In this document: positions 1 to 11,392 of the stretch, one piece after another
Numbering within the stretch: position 1 is the stretch's first letter
How the letters are laid out: each line of letters begins with the position of its first letter
NCBI RefSeq assembly: GCF_011388215.1
Contig: NZ_CP049989.1
Span: 2,480,001-2,544,000 of the forward strand
Direction of reading: 5' to 3'
Length of the DNA: 64,000 nt
From: Hydrogenophaga crocea
GTDB taxonomy: Bacteria > Pseudomonadota > Gammaproteobacteria > Burkholderiales > Burkholderiaceae_C
Notes under the pieces: model-generated
Database searches by the model: none
What the model was told of the DNA's origin: nothing
The model's input: the letters and a program-made list of their open reading frames with translations, nothing else
Program-made: the position numbers and the translations under genes

Positions 1-596
1 TCGCCGCCCTTGAGCGCGGGGTTGTTCTGCCACTGCGAGAAGCGCAGCACCGAGCGCTGGCCCAGGCCGTCCTCGATGTCGAGCACCGAGAGCTGGGTGC
101 CGGCAAAGCCCAGGCGCACCTTGCGCAGCTGGCCGTCGCGCTGTTTGGGCGTGGCCTCGGCCCACTGCAGGCCGTCGGCATCGGGCGCGGCGCGCAGCTC
201 GAAGCTGGTGCGCAGCGCGGCGAGGTCGGGCGCCGACGCGATGATGGCCGCGGGCGTGCTGCCCAGCGCGTCCTTCTGCGCGCGCACCGTCACCTGGTTC
301 AGGTCCACGTCGTGCAGCCAGAGCTGGCGGCCGTCGGCCACGATGGTCTGCTCGAAGGGCTTGAGGTAGTCGAAGCGGAAGCGGTCGGGACGCTGGAACA
401 CGAAGCGCCCGTTGCTGGTGCGCTGGCGCGGCGTGGCCTCGTTGGCGCGCGCGGGCGAGGTCACCACCTGGGTGAAATCGGCGCGCGCGCTGCTGGCCTC
501 GCGCAGGAAGGCCTCGAGCGCCTTGAGGCCGTCGGCATGGACCGGCAGGGCCGCCCAGCACAGGGCGGCGGCGGCAAGCAGGGATCGGATGTTCAT
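1..596 (-). CDS. lolA: Outer-membrane lipoprotein carrier protein LolA (3' end cut by window edge)
   Basis: Periplasmic chaperone that carries lipoproteins from the LolCDE complex in the inner membrane to LolB in the outer membrane. The start ATG is at 596-594. Residues 1-22 form a signal peptide (basic MNIR, Ala/Leu-rich core, VHA cleavage site). The mature part shows LolA features: ADFTQ, then GRFVFQRPDRFRFDY, then IVADGRQLWLHDVDLNQVTV. About 198 codons are visible, so only the last few residues of a roughly 205-residue protein should be missing. It lies 52 bases downstream of ftsK on the same strand, the order also found in Escherichia coli. Identity is secure from motifs and context. Confidence 0.93.
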   Translation of the reverse strand, partial: MNIRSLLAAAALCWAALPVHADGLKALEAFLREASSARADFTQVVTSPARANEATPRQRTSNGRFVFQRPDRFRFDYLKPFEQTIVADGRQLWLHDVDLNQVTVRAQKDALGSTPAAIIASAPDLAALRTSFELRAAPDADGLQWAEATPKQRDGQLRKVRLGFAGTQLSVLDIEDGLGQRSVLRFSQWQNNPALKGG

Positions 597-648
597 GACA
601 CTCGGAGCCTCGAGGGCGGCGGGAGTTGCACCGGAGGGTTGCCGGCGG

Positions 649-2988
649 TCATTCGGGGCGGCCACCCACCAGGATGTCGCGCTGCCCGCTGCTGGTGAGC
701 GCGCTCACCAGACCGGCGTTTTCCATGTCTTCGAGCAGGCGCGCCGCGCGGTTGTAGCCGATCTTGAGCTTGCGCTGCACGTAGGAGATGCTGGCCTTGC
801 GGTCCTGCAGCACGATGGCCACGGCCTGGTCGTACAGCGGGTCTTTTTCACCCCCGCCCTCGCCGCCACCGTCGCCAAAGGCATCGCCGCCCTCGCCGTC
901 AGCGGCGCCGCCATCGAGCACGCCGTCGATGTAGTCGGCCTCGCCCTGCTCTTTCAGGTAGGCCACCACACGGTGCACCTCGTCGTCGCTCACGAAAGCG
1001 CCGTGCACGCGCGTGGGAAAGCCCATGCCCGAGGGCAGGTAGAGCATGTCGCCCATGCCCAGCAGGCTTTCGGCGCCCATCTGGTCGAGGATGGTGCGGC
1101 TGTCGATCTTGCTGCTGACCTGGAAGGCGATGCGCGTGGGGATGTTGGCCTTGATCAAGCCGGTGATCACGTCCACGCTGGGGCGCTGCGTGGCGAGAAC
1201 CAGGTGGATGCCGGCGGCGCGCGCCTTCTGCGCCAGGCGCGCGATCAGCTCCTCGATCTTCTTGCCCACCACCATCATGAGGTCGGCGAGTTCGTCGATC
1301 ACCACCACGATGTAGGGCAGCCGTTCGAGCGGCTCGGGCTGCTCGGGCGTGAGCGAGAACGGGTTGCCGATGCTCTCGCCGCGGGCCTTGGCCTCGTCGA
1401 TCTTGGTGTTGAAGCCAGCGAGGTTGCGCACGCCCAGCTTGCTCATGAGCTTGTAGCGCTTCTCCATCTCGGCCACGCACCAGTTCAGGCCGTTGGCCGC
1501 GTGCTTCATGTCGGTCACGACCGGCGCGAGCAGGTGCGGAATGCCCTCGTAGACGCTCATCTCGAGCATCTTGGGGTCGATGAGCAGCAGACGCACGTCC
1601 TTGGGGTCGGCCTTGTAGAGCAGCGACAGGATCATGGCGTTGATGCCCACCGACTTGCCCGAGCCGGTGGTGCCGGCCACCAGGCAGTGCGGCATCTTCG
1701 CGAGGTCGGCCACCACGGGCTGGCCGCCGATGTCCTTGCCCAGGCCGATGGTGAGCAGCGACTTGGCGTCGTTGTAAACGGCCGAGCCCAGGATTTCGGA
1801 GAGGCGGATGGTCTGGCGCTTGGCGTTGGGCAACTCCAGCGCCATCAGGTTCTTGCCCGGGATGGTTTCGATCACGCGGATCGAGACCAGCGAGAGCGAG
1901 CGCGCGAGGTCGCGGCTCAGGTTGACGATCTGCGAGCCCTTCACGCCGGTGGCGGGCTCGATCTCGTAGCGCGTGATCACCGGGCCCGGCGCGGCCGCCA
2001 CCACCCGCACCTCGACGCCGAAGTCCTTGAGCTTCTTCTCGATCAGGCGGCTGGTCATCTCCAGCGTCTGCGCGTCCACCGTGTTCTGCTGGCCCGAGGC
2101 GGCATCGAGCAGGTCCACCTGCGGCAGCTTGCTGTCGGGCATTTCCGAGAACAGCGGCTTCTGGCGCTCCTTGGCCACGCGCTCGCTCTTGGGCACCTCG
2201 ACCATGGTGGGCTCGATCACCACCGGCACCGGGTGGTGTTCCTCGATCTCCACGCGCTCGGTCTGCACCACCACCTCGCGCTCGCGCGCGGCCTGGCGGC
2301 CGATGCGTTCGTCTTCCACCGCCTCGCGCTTCTCGCGCCGCGCCTCGAACCAGCCGTCGAGGTGCTGGCCCACGACCTCGGCCCAGTGGCCCCACGAGAA
2401 ACGGAACACCAGCGGCAGGCAGGCCAGCACCAAGGCCAGCAGCGCGAGGGCAGAACCCGTGAAGCCCAGCCAGCGCAGGGCCAGCGGCCCGAGCGCATGG
2501 CCCACCACGCCGCCCGCATGGCCGGGCAGCAGCGGCTCGAGCCGGTACAGGCGCGTCCATTCGAGCGCGCCGCTGAACGCGAGCAGCGCGGCCAGGCCGA
2601 CCCAGAACGCCACACGGCGCACCAGCAGGCGCTGCCACCAGCGCGGCCCGTCGGCCTGGGGCGCGGCGCCGCGCAGCCAGCGCGCCAGGCCCGACAACCA
2701 GGCCCGCACCCCGGCGGCAAACACCCACCAGACAGAAAAACCGAAGAGGAAATAGCTGGCGTCGGCGACGATGGCGCCCAGTCGCCCGCCCCAGTTGCCC
2801 ACGTCGGCGCGCGAGCCGGTGGTGCTCCAGGCGGGATCGGCCAGCGAGTGGCTGAGCAGGGCCAGCAGCCAGAAGGCCAGCGCAGCGGCACCCAGCACCA
2901 GGCCGATTTCCTGGGCAAAACGCGCGATGCCGCCGACCGCGGGCGCTTCGCGGCGGTCGGCATTGAGGGTGTTCAGGGAGTAGGTCAT
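649..2988 (-). CDS. ftsK: DNA translocase FtsK
   Basis: Septal DNA pump that moves the chromosome terminus and activates XerCD recombination at dif during division. The 779 residues contain about four N-terminal membrane segments (roughly 26-46, 75-97, 124-146, 176-198), a short charged linker, and a RecA-like motor with Walker A GTTGSGKS at about 438-445 and the acidic strand [12 protein letters not shown] near 563. A C-terminal winged-helix gamma domain (about 712-765, with [21 protein letters not shown]) would read KOPS sequences. The linker is much shorter than in E. coli FtsK (1329 residues), as is usual for betaproteobacteria. A Crp-like gene lies upstream and lolA downstream. Confidence 0.97.
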   Translation of the reverse strand: MTYSLNTLNADRREAPAVGGIARFAQEIGLVLGAAALAFWLLALLSHSLADPAWSTTGSRADVGNWGGRLGAIVADASYFLFGFSVWWVFAAGVRAWLSGLARWLRGAAPQADGPRWWQRLLVRRVAFWVGLAALLAFSGALEWTRLYRLEPLLPGHAGGVVGHALGPLALRWLGFTGSALALLALVLACLPLVFRFSWGHWAEVVGQHLDGWFEARREKREAVEDERIGRQAAREREVVVQTERVEIEEHHPVPVVIEPTMVEVPKSERVAKERQKPLFSEMPDSKLPQVDLLDAASGQQNTVDAQTLEMTSRLIEKKLKDFGVEVRVVAAAPGPVITRYEIEPATGVKGSQIVNLSRDLARSLSLVSIRVIETIPGKNLMALELPNAKRQTIRLSEILGSAVYNDAKSLLTIGLGKDIGGQPVVADLAKMPHCLVAGTTGSGKSVGINAMILSLLYKADPKDVRLLLIDPKMLEMSVYEGIPHLLAPVVTDMKHAANGLNWCVAEMEKRYKLMSKLGVRNLAGFNTKIDEAKARGESIGNPFSLTPEQPEPLERLPYIVVVIDELADLMMVVGKKIEELIARLAQKARAAGIHLVLATQRPSVDVITGLIKANIPTRIAFQVSSKIDSRTILDQMGAESLLGMGDMLYLPSGMGFPTRVHGAFVSDDEVHRVVAYLKEQGEADYIDGVLDGGAADGEGGDAFGDGGGEGGGEKDPLYDQAVAIVLQDRKASISYVQRKLKIGYNRAARLLEDMENAGLVSALTSSGQRDILVGGRPE

Positions 2989-3041
2989 GTCCGGGGGGAA
3001 GCAAGCGCAAGCTTACCCCAGCCCGGCACCCGTCCCGGCGC

Positions 3042-3716
3042 TCAGCCCAGGGTGCTGAGGCGCTCCTTGATCAGCGTGGCGCCGTCTTCGGTGACCTCGA
3101 TGAAACCGCGGTCTTCGAGGTCCTTCATCACGCGGCTGACCATTTCGCGCGAGGCGCCGATCATCTTGGCCACGTCCTGGCGCGACACGCGGTCGCGGAT
3201 CATGAGCACGCCGTCGCGGTTGGGCTGCGCCTGCTCGAGCAGCGCGCGCGCCACGCGGCCGTACACGTCGAGCAGCGCGAGCGATTCGATCTTGCGGTCG
3301 GCGTGGCGCAGGCGTTGCACCAGGCCGCGCATGACGGCATACGCCATGGAGGAGTTCTCGGGCAGGCAGCGCGCGAACTCGTTGCGACCCAGGATCAACA
3401 CGTCGGTCTGCACCTCGGCGCGCACCGTGGCCGAGTGCGGCTGGTTGTCGATCAGGCTCATCTCGCCCACGTAATCGCCCGGGTTCATGGTGGCCAGGAT
3501 CACCTCGCGGCCGCGGCTGTCGGTGGTGACCACGCGCGCCCGGCCCGTGAGCACGATGGCCAGGCAGTTCGATTTCTTGCCTTGCTCGACGATGCACTCA
3601 CCGCGCTTGTAACGGCGCTTGACGACCGCGTCGGCCACCGATTCGGCTTGCGCCTGCGTGAGGGTGGAGAACAGCGGAACGCGGCGGATCAGGTCGAGAT
3701 TGGACAGGATGGACAT
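3042..3716 (-). CDS. Crp/Fnr-family transcriptional regulator
   Basis: A 224-residue two-domain regulator. Residues about 1-130 form a cyclic-nucleotide-binding beta-roll (GDYVGEMSLIDNQPHSATV is the phosphate-binding-cassette-like stretch), then a long dimerisation helix, then a Crp-type winged helix whose recognition region contains SRQDVAKMIGASREMVSRVM. The ERMS and R residues of the cAMP cassette are only partly kept (GEMS, HSATVRA). No N-terminal cysteine cluster is present, so it is not an oxygen-sensing Fe-S FNR. It lies between divergent trxB and co-directional ftsK, the place Lrp holds in E. coli. The effector is unknown. Confidence 0.93.
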   Translation of the reverse strand: MSILSNLDLIRRVPLFSTLTQAQAESVADAVVKRRYKRGECIVEQGKKSNCLAIVLTGRARVVTTDSRGREVILATMNPGDYVGEMSLIDNQPHSATVRAEVQTDVLILGRNEFARCLPENSSMAYAVMRGLVQRLRHADRKIESLALLDVYGRVARALLEQAQPNRDGVLMIRDRVSRQDVAKMIGASREMVSRVMKDLEDRGFIEVTEDGATLIKERLSTLG

Positions 3717-3821
3717 GCGTGTATTCCCAGACAGCGGGGGGCAAAAGGGCCCGCTTCCCTACAATCCCGGCGGATCACGGGCCGCGGCTCGGACCGCTGG
3801 CTCTTCTCACATCGACTCACA

Positions 3822-4848
<1,027 letters not shown>

Positions 4849-4881
4849 TCCCGCCGCCCGCGCCCCGTCCGGCCCCCGGGC

Positions 4882-4911
4882 GTGACAGCCGGGAGCCGGC
4901 ATGGGTATAAT
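4882..4911 (+). promoter_or_regulatory. Strong sigma70-like promoter for rpmB-rpmG
   Basis: GTGACA at 4882-4887 (five of six bases of TTGACA), an 18-base spacer and a perfect TATAAT at 4906-4911. It lies about 155 bases upstream of rpmB, leaving a leader of roughly 148 bases. This is the cleanest promoter in the window and fits a ribosomal protein operon. Confidence 0.75.
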
Positions 4912-5065
4912 TGCGGGCTTTGCTGAATGTCCGGCCTCGGCCGGTCAAACCGCGATCCCCCGGGTTACCGCCACCCTTTATCTGGCGAGGTGAGGCTGGA
5001 CGCCAGTCGCAGGATGCTCCTGCGGCCCGCTGCGAACAGCCGTGTGAATGGATCGGAGTGTCCTC

Positions 5066-5299
5066 ATGGCACGCGTCTGCGACGTCACGGGCAAGAAGCC
5101 CCAGGTCGGGAACAACGTTTCCCACGCCAACAACAAAACCAAGCGCCGGTTCCTGCCGAACCTGCAATACCGCCGTTTCTGGGTCGAGAGCGAGAACCGC
5201 TGGGTTCGTCTGCGCGTGTCGGGCGCTGCCCTGCGCCTGATCGACAAGAAAGGCATCGACGTCGTGCTGGCCGATCTGCGTGCCAACGGCCAGGCTTAA
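5066..5299 (+). CDS. rpmB: 50S ribosomal protein L28
   Basis: Small basic protein of the large ribosomal subunit. The 77 residues match L28 along their whole length ([20 protein letters not shown], then RRFLPNLQ, then [13 protein letters not shown]). The ATG at 5066 was chosen over an in-frame ATG at 5048 because [10 protein letters not shown] is the conserved N-terminus and GGAGTG lies just upstream. First gene of the usual rpmB-rpmG pair, with 11 bases before rpmG. Confidence 0.97.
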   Translation: MARVCDVTGKKPQVGNNVSHANNKTKRRFLPNLQYRRFWVESENRWVRLRVSGAALRLIDKKGIDVVLADLRANGQA

Positions 5300-5310
5300 G
5301 GAGAACCACC

Positions 5311-5481
5311 ATGGCAACCAAAGGCGGTCGCGAAAAGATCAAGCTGGAGTCCACCGCGGGCACCGGCCACTTCTACACCACGAACAAGAACAAGAAGACC
5401 ACGCCCGACAAGCTGCTCTTCAAGAAGTTCGACCCGGTCGCGCGCAAGCACGTCGAGTACAAGGAAGTGAAGCTGAAGTAA
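5311..5481 (+). CDS. rpmG: 50S ribosomal protein L33
   Basis: A 56-residue ribosomal protein ([20 protein letters not shown] at the N-terminus, [29 protein letters not shown] at the end). A clear AAGGAGA ribosome binding site sits eight bases before the ATG. It lacks the zinc-binding cysteine pairs of C+ type L33, so it is the zinc-independent form. Co-transcribed with rpmB and followed by an intrinsic terminator. Confidence 0.97.
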   Translation: MATKGGREKIKLESTAGTGHFYTTNKNKKTTPDKLLFKKFDPVARKHVEYKEVKLK

Positions 5482-5497
5482 TTCGGCCGAGCCCAAC

Positions 5498-5530
5498 AAA
5501 AAAACCCGCTGTGAACACAGCGGGTTTTTT
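5498..5530. terminator. Bidirectional intrinsic terminator after rpmG
   Basis: Stem CCCGCTGTG (5505-5513) and CACAGCGGG (5516-5524), preceded by seven A and followed by six T, so it can act in both directions. It separates rpmG from the convergent desaturase gene. Confidence 0.9.
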
Positions 5531-5541
5531 GTTGCCTTGAG

Positions 5542-5565
5542 CAAAGCGGCCCACGGGCCGCTTTG
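5542..5565 (-). terminator. Second hairpin, at the 3' end of the desaturase gene
   Basis: Perfect inverted repeat CAAAGCGGCCC / GGGCCGCTTTG with two central bases, lying three bases past the desaturase stop codon. The T tract on the minus strand is short, so it may act together with the terminator at 5498-5530 or protect the mRNA 3' end. Confidence 0.5.
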
Positions 5566-5568
5566 GCG

Positions 5569-6795
5569 TCAAGCGTGCGCCGAGCGCAGGCGGATCGAGA
5601 AGTCGCGCAGGGCCGCGATGCCGCTCTCTTCGGCGCGGTGGCACCAGGCCTGCAGGTCGGCCGCGAGCTGTTCGCGCGTGGCGTTGGTGCTCGACCACAG
5701 GGCGCGCAACTCCTCGCGCATGGTCACCATCTTGTCGAGCACCGGGTGCTCGGCGCGTGCCTGGGCCAGCTGCGGCTTGACCGACTGCGGCACCTTGTCG
5801 TCGTCGCGGTGCAGCCAGCGCTTGGCGGCCTTGAGCACCGAGGCGTCGGCCTGGCGGGCCTTGAGCGCGGCGATCTCGGTCTTGCAGGCCTCGCGCATCT
5901 CGCGCGCATAACCGGCCATGACCTCGTAACGGTTGGCGATGATGGCCTCGAGCGTCTTCTCGTCGGCCACCGGTTTCACGGCGCCGAACGCCATCTTGGG
6001 CGGCAGCTTCTTCGCCTTGGCCAGGCCCACCGCCTGCAGGATGCTGATGTACATCCAGCCGATGTCGAACTCGTAGGGCTTGACCGAGAGCTTGGCCGAG
6101 GTCGGGTAGGTGTGGTGGTTGTTGTGCAGCTCTTCGCCGCCAATGATGATGCCCCAGGGCGAGATGTTGGTGCTCGCGTCCGTGGCCTCGAAGTTGCGGT
6201 AGCCCCACCAGTGGCCGATGCCGTTGATGATGCCGGCGGCCGTGATCGGGATCCAGGCCATTTGCAGCGCCCAGACCGCCAGGCCCAGCGCACCGAACAG
6301 CAGCACGTCGAGGATCAGCATGAGGCTCACGCCCAGCGCCGAGTAGCGGCTGTAGACGTTGCGCTCGATCCAGTCGTTGGGCGTGTTGTGGCCGTAGCGT
6401 TCCAGCGTTTCGGTGTTCTTGGCTTCGGCGCGGTACAGCTCGGCGCCTTCGTAGAACACCTTCTTGATGCCGAAGATGTGCGGGCTGTGCGGGTCACCCT
6501 CGTGCTCGCACTTGGCGTGGTGCTTGCGGTGGATGGCGGTCCACTCCTTGGTGACCATGCCGGTGGTCATCCAGAGCCAGAAGCGGAAGAAGTGCGATGC
6601 GATCGGGTGCAGGTCGAGCGCGCGGTGCGCCGAATGGCGGTGCAGGTAGATCGTCACGCTGGCGATGGTGATGTGCGTGAGCACCAGGGCCACGATCAGC
6701 ACTTGCCACCAGGCCAGGCCCAACAGGCCATCGGCGAGCAAAGCCACGGCGCCATCGAAAAAGGCAGACAGAGAGCCGGTAACGGAAGGATTCAT
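5569..6795 (-). CDS. Membrane fatty acid desaturase (acyl-lipid/acyl-CoA type)
   Basis: Di-iron membrane enzyme that would put a double bond into saturated acyl chains using O2 and an electron donor. The three histidine boxes are present: HRHSAH (52-57), HRKHH (89-93) and HNNHH (224-228), with membrane segments around 28-50 and 152-192. A further 130 or so residues past the desaturase core look helical and charged. ATG 6795 (MNPSVTGSL) was chosen; an upstream TTG at 6825 is possible. A perfect FNR-type palindrome lies about 165 bases upstream, which suggests oxygen-linked control. Confidence 0.9.
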   Translation of the reverse strand: MNPSVTGSLSAFFDGAVALLADGLLGLAWWQVLIVALVLTHITIASVTIYLHRHSAHRALDLHPIASHFFRFWLWMTTGMVTKEWTAIHRKHHAKCEHEGDPHSPHIFGIKKVFYEGAELYRAEAKNTETLERYGHNTPNDWIERNVYSRYSALGVSLMLILDVLLFGALGLAVWALQMAWIPITAAGIINGIGHWWGYRNFEATDASTNISPWGIIIGGEELHNNHHTYPTSAKLSVKPYEFDIGWMYISILQAVGLAKAKKLPPKMAFGAVKPVADEKTLEAIIANRYEVMAGYAREMREACKTEIAALKARQADASVLKAAKRWLHRDDDKVPQSVKPQLAQARAEHPVLDKMVTMREELRALWSSTNATREQLAADLQAWCHRAEESGIAALRDFSIRLRSAHA

Positions 6796-6952
6796 CAAGG
6801 TCCAATCAGGACTGCCCGAACACACAACGCAGGAACGTCCGCGCGCCCGGGGCAGGCAGGCGCGACAGCCGGGATTTTAGGTGGGGGGGGTGGCCCCGAC
6901 CAAGCCCTTTGGCCCGTATAGGCCCCGGAACTGGGCGGAAGTTCAGGGCCAA

Positions 6953-6966
6953 TTGATCCCGATCAA
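6953..6966. promoter_or_regulatory. Perfect FNR/Anr-type box upstream of the desaturase gene
   Basis: TTGAT-CCCG-ATCAA matches the textbook FNR consensus TTGAT-N4-ATCAA in every defined base. It overlaps the last codons of rsmB and lies upstream of the desaturase. A weak -10-like TATACG on the minus strand (6920-6915) would place the box centre near -51, not the classical -41.5, so the transcription start is uncertain. Confidence 0.5.
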
Positions 6967-8231
6967 GCTTTTTTCCGCCAGACGGCAGCGAAAAAGCCGT
7001 CGGTGCCGTGCCGGTGGGGCCACAGGCGCAGAAAGCGCCCACCCTCGCCGGCGCACAGGGATTCGGCCCCGGACACCTTGGCCGCCTGGAGCAGGCCCGC
7101 GACCGCTTCGGGCTCGAAATCCGGGTGGGCCTGACCGAAGGCCTCGGCCACCGCCTCGTTCTCGTCGACCAGCAGGCTGCAGGTCGCGTACACCAGCCGC
7201 CCGCCGGGTTTGAGCAGGCGCGCGGCGCTGGTCAGGATGGCCTGCTGCAACGCGGCCTGCGCCGCGACGGTCTGCGGCGTCTGGCGCCATTTGAGGTCGG
7301 GGCTGCGGCGCAGCGTGCCCAGGCCCGAACACGGCGCGTCCACCAGCACGCGGTCGATCTTGCCGGCCAGCCGCTTGATGCGCTCGTCGCGCTCGTGCGC
7401 GATGGCCACCGGGTGCACGTTGGACAGGCCGCTGCGCGCCAGCCGCGGCTTGAGGCCGTCGAGGCGGTGCGCCGACGTGTCGAAGGCATAGAGGCGGCCG
7501 CTGTTGCGCATGGCCGCACCGATGGCGAGCGTCTTGCCGCCCGCGCCGGCACAGAAGTCGACCACCATCTCGCCGCGCCTGGCGTCGAGCAGCAGGGCCA
7601 GCAGTTGCGAGCCCTCGTCCTGCACCTCGACCTCGCCGTTCGCGAACGCGGGCACCTTGGCCAGCGTCGGCTTGCCCTGCAGCCGGATGCCCAGCGGCGA
7701 ATGCGGCGTGGCCTCGGCCTTGAGGCCCGCTTCACGCAGCGCGGCGAGTGCGGCCTCGCGCTTGGTCTTGAGCAGGTTCACGCGCAGATCGAGCGGCGCG
7801 GGCTCGAGCAGCGCCGCCGCCAGCGCGTCGAAGCCCTCACCCACCTGGGCGCGCAGCGCCTCGGCCAGCCATTCGGGCAGGTTGTGGCGGTGCGGCGCGA
7901 GCCATTCGTCTTCGCGCACCTTGGCGCAGGCGTCGAGCCAGACTTTCTCGGGCTCGCTCAGCGCGCTCTTGAGAAAGTCGCGGTCGCCCGGAAAGCCCAG
8001 GATCGCCAGCCGGCGCCACTTGGAGCCGCTGCCCGAGCGCGCGAGCCATTCAAACTTCAGCCGCTCGCGCAACGCGGCGTACACGGTGTCGGACAGGGTG
8101 GCGCGTTCGCGCGGGCCGAGCGAGCGGTTCTCGCGAAAGTGGCGTGCCACCACGGCATCGGCCGGGTGGTCGAAACGGAACACGGCCTCGACCAGGGCCG
8201 CGGATTCATCGAGCAGGGCTTTGGGGTGCAT
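6963..8231 (-). CDS. rsmB: 16S rRNA (cytosine-C5) methyltransferase, RsmB family
   Basis: SAM-dependent enzyme that methylates a cytosine of 16S rRNA (position 967 in E. coli, by family). The 422 residues have an N-terminal NusB-like/RNA-binding part, the SAM motif DFCAGAGGKTLAIGAA at about 224, the first catalytic cysteine in DAPCSGLGTL at about 297, and the second in ATCSLLVDENE near 347. Both cysteines are kept, so activity is expected. The start ATG is 36 bases from the divergent prfC start. Whether the exact target is C967 or another base cannot be told from sequence alone. Confidence 0.88.
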   Translation of the reverse strand: MHPKALLDESAALVEAVFRFDHPADAVVARHFRENRSLGPRERATLSDTVYAALRERLKFEWLARSGSGSKWRRLAILGFPGDRDFLKSALSEPEKVWLDACAKVREDEWLAPHRHNLPEWLAEALRAQVGEGFDALAAALLEPAPLDLRVNLLKTKREAALAALREAGLKAEATPHSPLGIRLQGKPTLAKVPAFANGEVEVQDEGSQLLALLLDARRGEMVVDFCAGAGGKTLAIGAAMRNSGRLYAFDTSAHRLDGLKPRLARSGLSNVHPVAIAHERDERIKRLAGKIDRVLVDAPCSGLGTLRRSPDLKWRQTPQTVAAQAALQQAILTSAARLLKPGGRLVYATCSLLVDENEAVAEAFGQAHPDFEPEAVAGLLQAAKVSGAESLCAGEGGRFLRLWPHRHGTDGFFAAVWRKKA

Positions 8232-8266
8232 GGGGGCTATTGTCCCAGCCTCGATAATCCCGGCCT

Positions 8267-9886
<1,620 letters not shown>

Positions 9887-9887
9887 C

Positions 9888-10709
9888 GTGAAGAGCACGG
9901 TGCACCACGCCGCCCTCTGGCGCGCCCCGCTGCCCGGGGTCCACGCCGTGCTCATGCGGTCCGACCGCGGCTTCGGCCGCCACTGGCACGACAGCCACGG
10001 CTTCGGCGTGATGGAACAGGGCGCGCACCGCTCGGCCAGCGGCCGCGGCCCGGTGCTGGCCTCGGCGGGCCAGATCGTCACCGTCAACCCGGGCGAGGTG
10101 CACGACGGCCAACCGCTCGACGGCCAGGCGCGGCACTGGCGCATGGTGCACCTGGCGCCCGCGCAGATGGCCGCGCTGGTCGGGTGCGAGAACCTCGAAT
10201 TCACCCGGCCGGTGCTCGATGACCCGCCGCTGCGCCACGCCATCGAGCACCTGTTCCACGTCTGGGCCGCGCTGCCTGCCAACGGCGGCGTCGCGGCGGC
10301 CAGCGCCTGGGAAGAAGCCCTGGCGCAGGCCGCCGGACTGCTGCTGCAGCGCCACGGTCACCGGCGGCTGGCCGACGACACCGGTGCACCGCTCGCGCGG
10401 GTGTGCGAGTGCCTGCTCGACCGCCTCGACGACCCGCCCACGCTCGGCGAGCTCGCGGCGCTCGCGGGCCTGTCGCGCTTTCAGCTGGTGCGCCAGTTCG
10501 CGCGCGCCCACGGCCTGCCGCCTTTCGCCTGGTTGCAGCAGCACCGGTTGCGCCGCGCACGCGGCCTGATCGCCAGCGGCCTGCCGCTGAGCGAGGCCGC
10601 GCAGGCCTGCGGCTATGCGGACCAGAGCCACCTGCACCGCCACTTCGTGCGCAGCCTGGGCTTCACGCCGGGCGCGTGGCAGCGCGCCAGCGGCCGGCCG
10701 CTGCAATAA
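9888..10709 (+). CDS. AraC-family transcriptional regulator
   Basis: A 273-residue regulator with an N-terminal cupin-like ligand domain (HDSHGFGVMEQGAHRS, NPGEVHDGQPLD) and a C-terminal double helix-turn-helix DNA-binding domain from about 175 onwards (LGELAALAGLSRFQLVRQF, then SEAAQACGYADQSHLHRHF, then GFTPGAW). The GTG at 9888 immediately follows the prfC stop. This architecture is common next to LysE-type exporter genes, and the lysE-like gene follows 65 bases later, so regulation of that exporter is a reasonable inference. The ligand is unknown. Confidence 0.9.
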   Translation: MKSTVHHAALWRAPLPGVHAVLMRSDRGFGRHWHDSHGFGVMEQGAHRSASGRGPVLASAGQIVTVNPGEVHDGQPLDGQARHWRMVHLAPAQMAALVGCENLEFTRPVLDDPPLRHAIEHLFHVWAALPANGGVAAASAWEEALAQAAGLLLQRHGHRRLADDTGAPLARVCECLLDRLDDPPTLGELAALAGLSRFQLVRQFARAHGLPPFAWLQQHRLRRARGLIASGLPLSEAAQACGYADQSHLHRHFVRSLGFTPGAWQRASGRPLQ

Positions 10710-10774
10710 GGTTCAAGACCGGCGCTGCGGCCCGCGTCAGCATGCGGGCCTTGCCCCATGCCGGAGAACCGCCC

Positions 10775-11389
10775 TTGATCAGCCTCGAATTCCTGCTCAC
10801 CTGCGCGGTGGTGGTGGTCACGCCCGGCGCGGGCGTGCTCTACACCGTGTCCACCGGCCTGTCGCAAGGCCGCGCCGCCAGTGCCTGGGCCGCGCTGGGA
10901 TGTACCCTGGGCATCGTGCCGCACATGGCCGCCACCGCGCTCGGCCTGGCCGCGGTGATGCACGCGGGCGCCCTCGCCTTCCAGGTGCTCAAGGCGGCCG
11001 GCGTGCTCTACCTGCTCTACCTGGCCTGGGCCACCTGGCGCGACACATCGGCCTTCGGCGCCGACGCCGCGGGCCGGGCGCGCCCCGTGCGCGAACTCGT
11101 GGGCAAGGGTGTGCTGCTCAACCTGCTCAACCCCAAGCTCACGCTGTTCTTCCTGGCCTTTTTGCCGCAGTTCATCGACCCGGCCGCCCGCGCGCCCATG
11201 GCGCAGTTCGGTGCCCTGAGCGCGGTGTTCATGGCCATGACGCTCGTGGTGTTCGTGGGCTACGGCGCGCTGGCGCACGGCTTTCGCCAACGCGTCATCG
11301 CCTCGCACGCGGTGCAGAACCGCCTGCGCCGCGGCTTTGCGGCGGCCTTCGCCCTGATGGCCGCGCGGCTCGCGGCCAGCGAGCGCTGA
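10775..11389 (+). CDS. LysE/RhtB-family amino acid exporter
   Basis: Inner-membrane exporter, about 204 residues with the usual six hydrophobic segments. The N-terminal ISLEFLLTCAVVVVTPGAG with TPGAG, and the central LLNLLNPKLTLFFLAFLPQF, are typical of the family. I prefer the TTG at 10775 because GGAGA lies eight bases upstream and the product then starts at the conserved position; an in-frame ATG at 10742 would add eleven non-conserved residues. The substrate (an amino acid or derivative) is not identifiable. Its stop is three bases from that of convergent purN. Confidence 0.88.
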   Translation: MISLEFLLTCAVVVVTPGAGVLYTVSTGLSQGRAASAWAALGCTLGIVPHMAATALGLAAVMHAGALAFQVLKAAGVLYLLYLAWATWRDTSAFGADAAGRARPVRELVGKGVLLNLLNPKLTLFFLAFLPQFIDPAARAPMAQFGALSAVFMAMTLVVFVGYGALAHGFRQRVIASHAVQNRLRRGFAAAFALMAARLAASER

Positions 11390-11392
11390 ACC

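Noticed and set aside
412..3474. Very long plus-strand open frame (about 1020 codons) opposite ftsK and the Crp/Fnr gene
   Set aside because: Rich in His/Val/Arg/Ala with no domains; it mirrors the codon bias of ftsK in high-GC DNA. The minus-strand proteins have clear motifs.
5066..5481. Longer rpmB start at 5048
   Set aside because: MDRSVL is not part of L28; MARVCDVTG at 5066 is the conserved N-terminus.
6795..6825. Upstream TTG start for the desaturase (30 bases longer)
   Set aside because: The added residues have no conserved character, and ATG 6795 gives the expected N-terminus.
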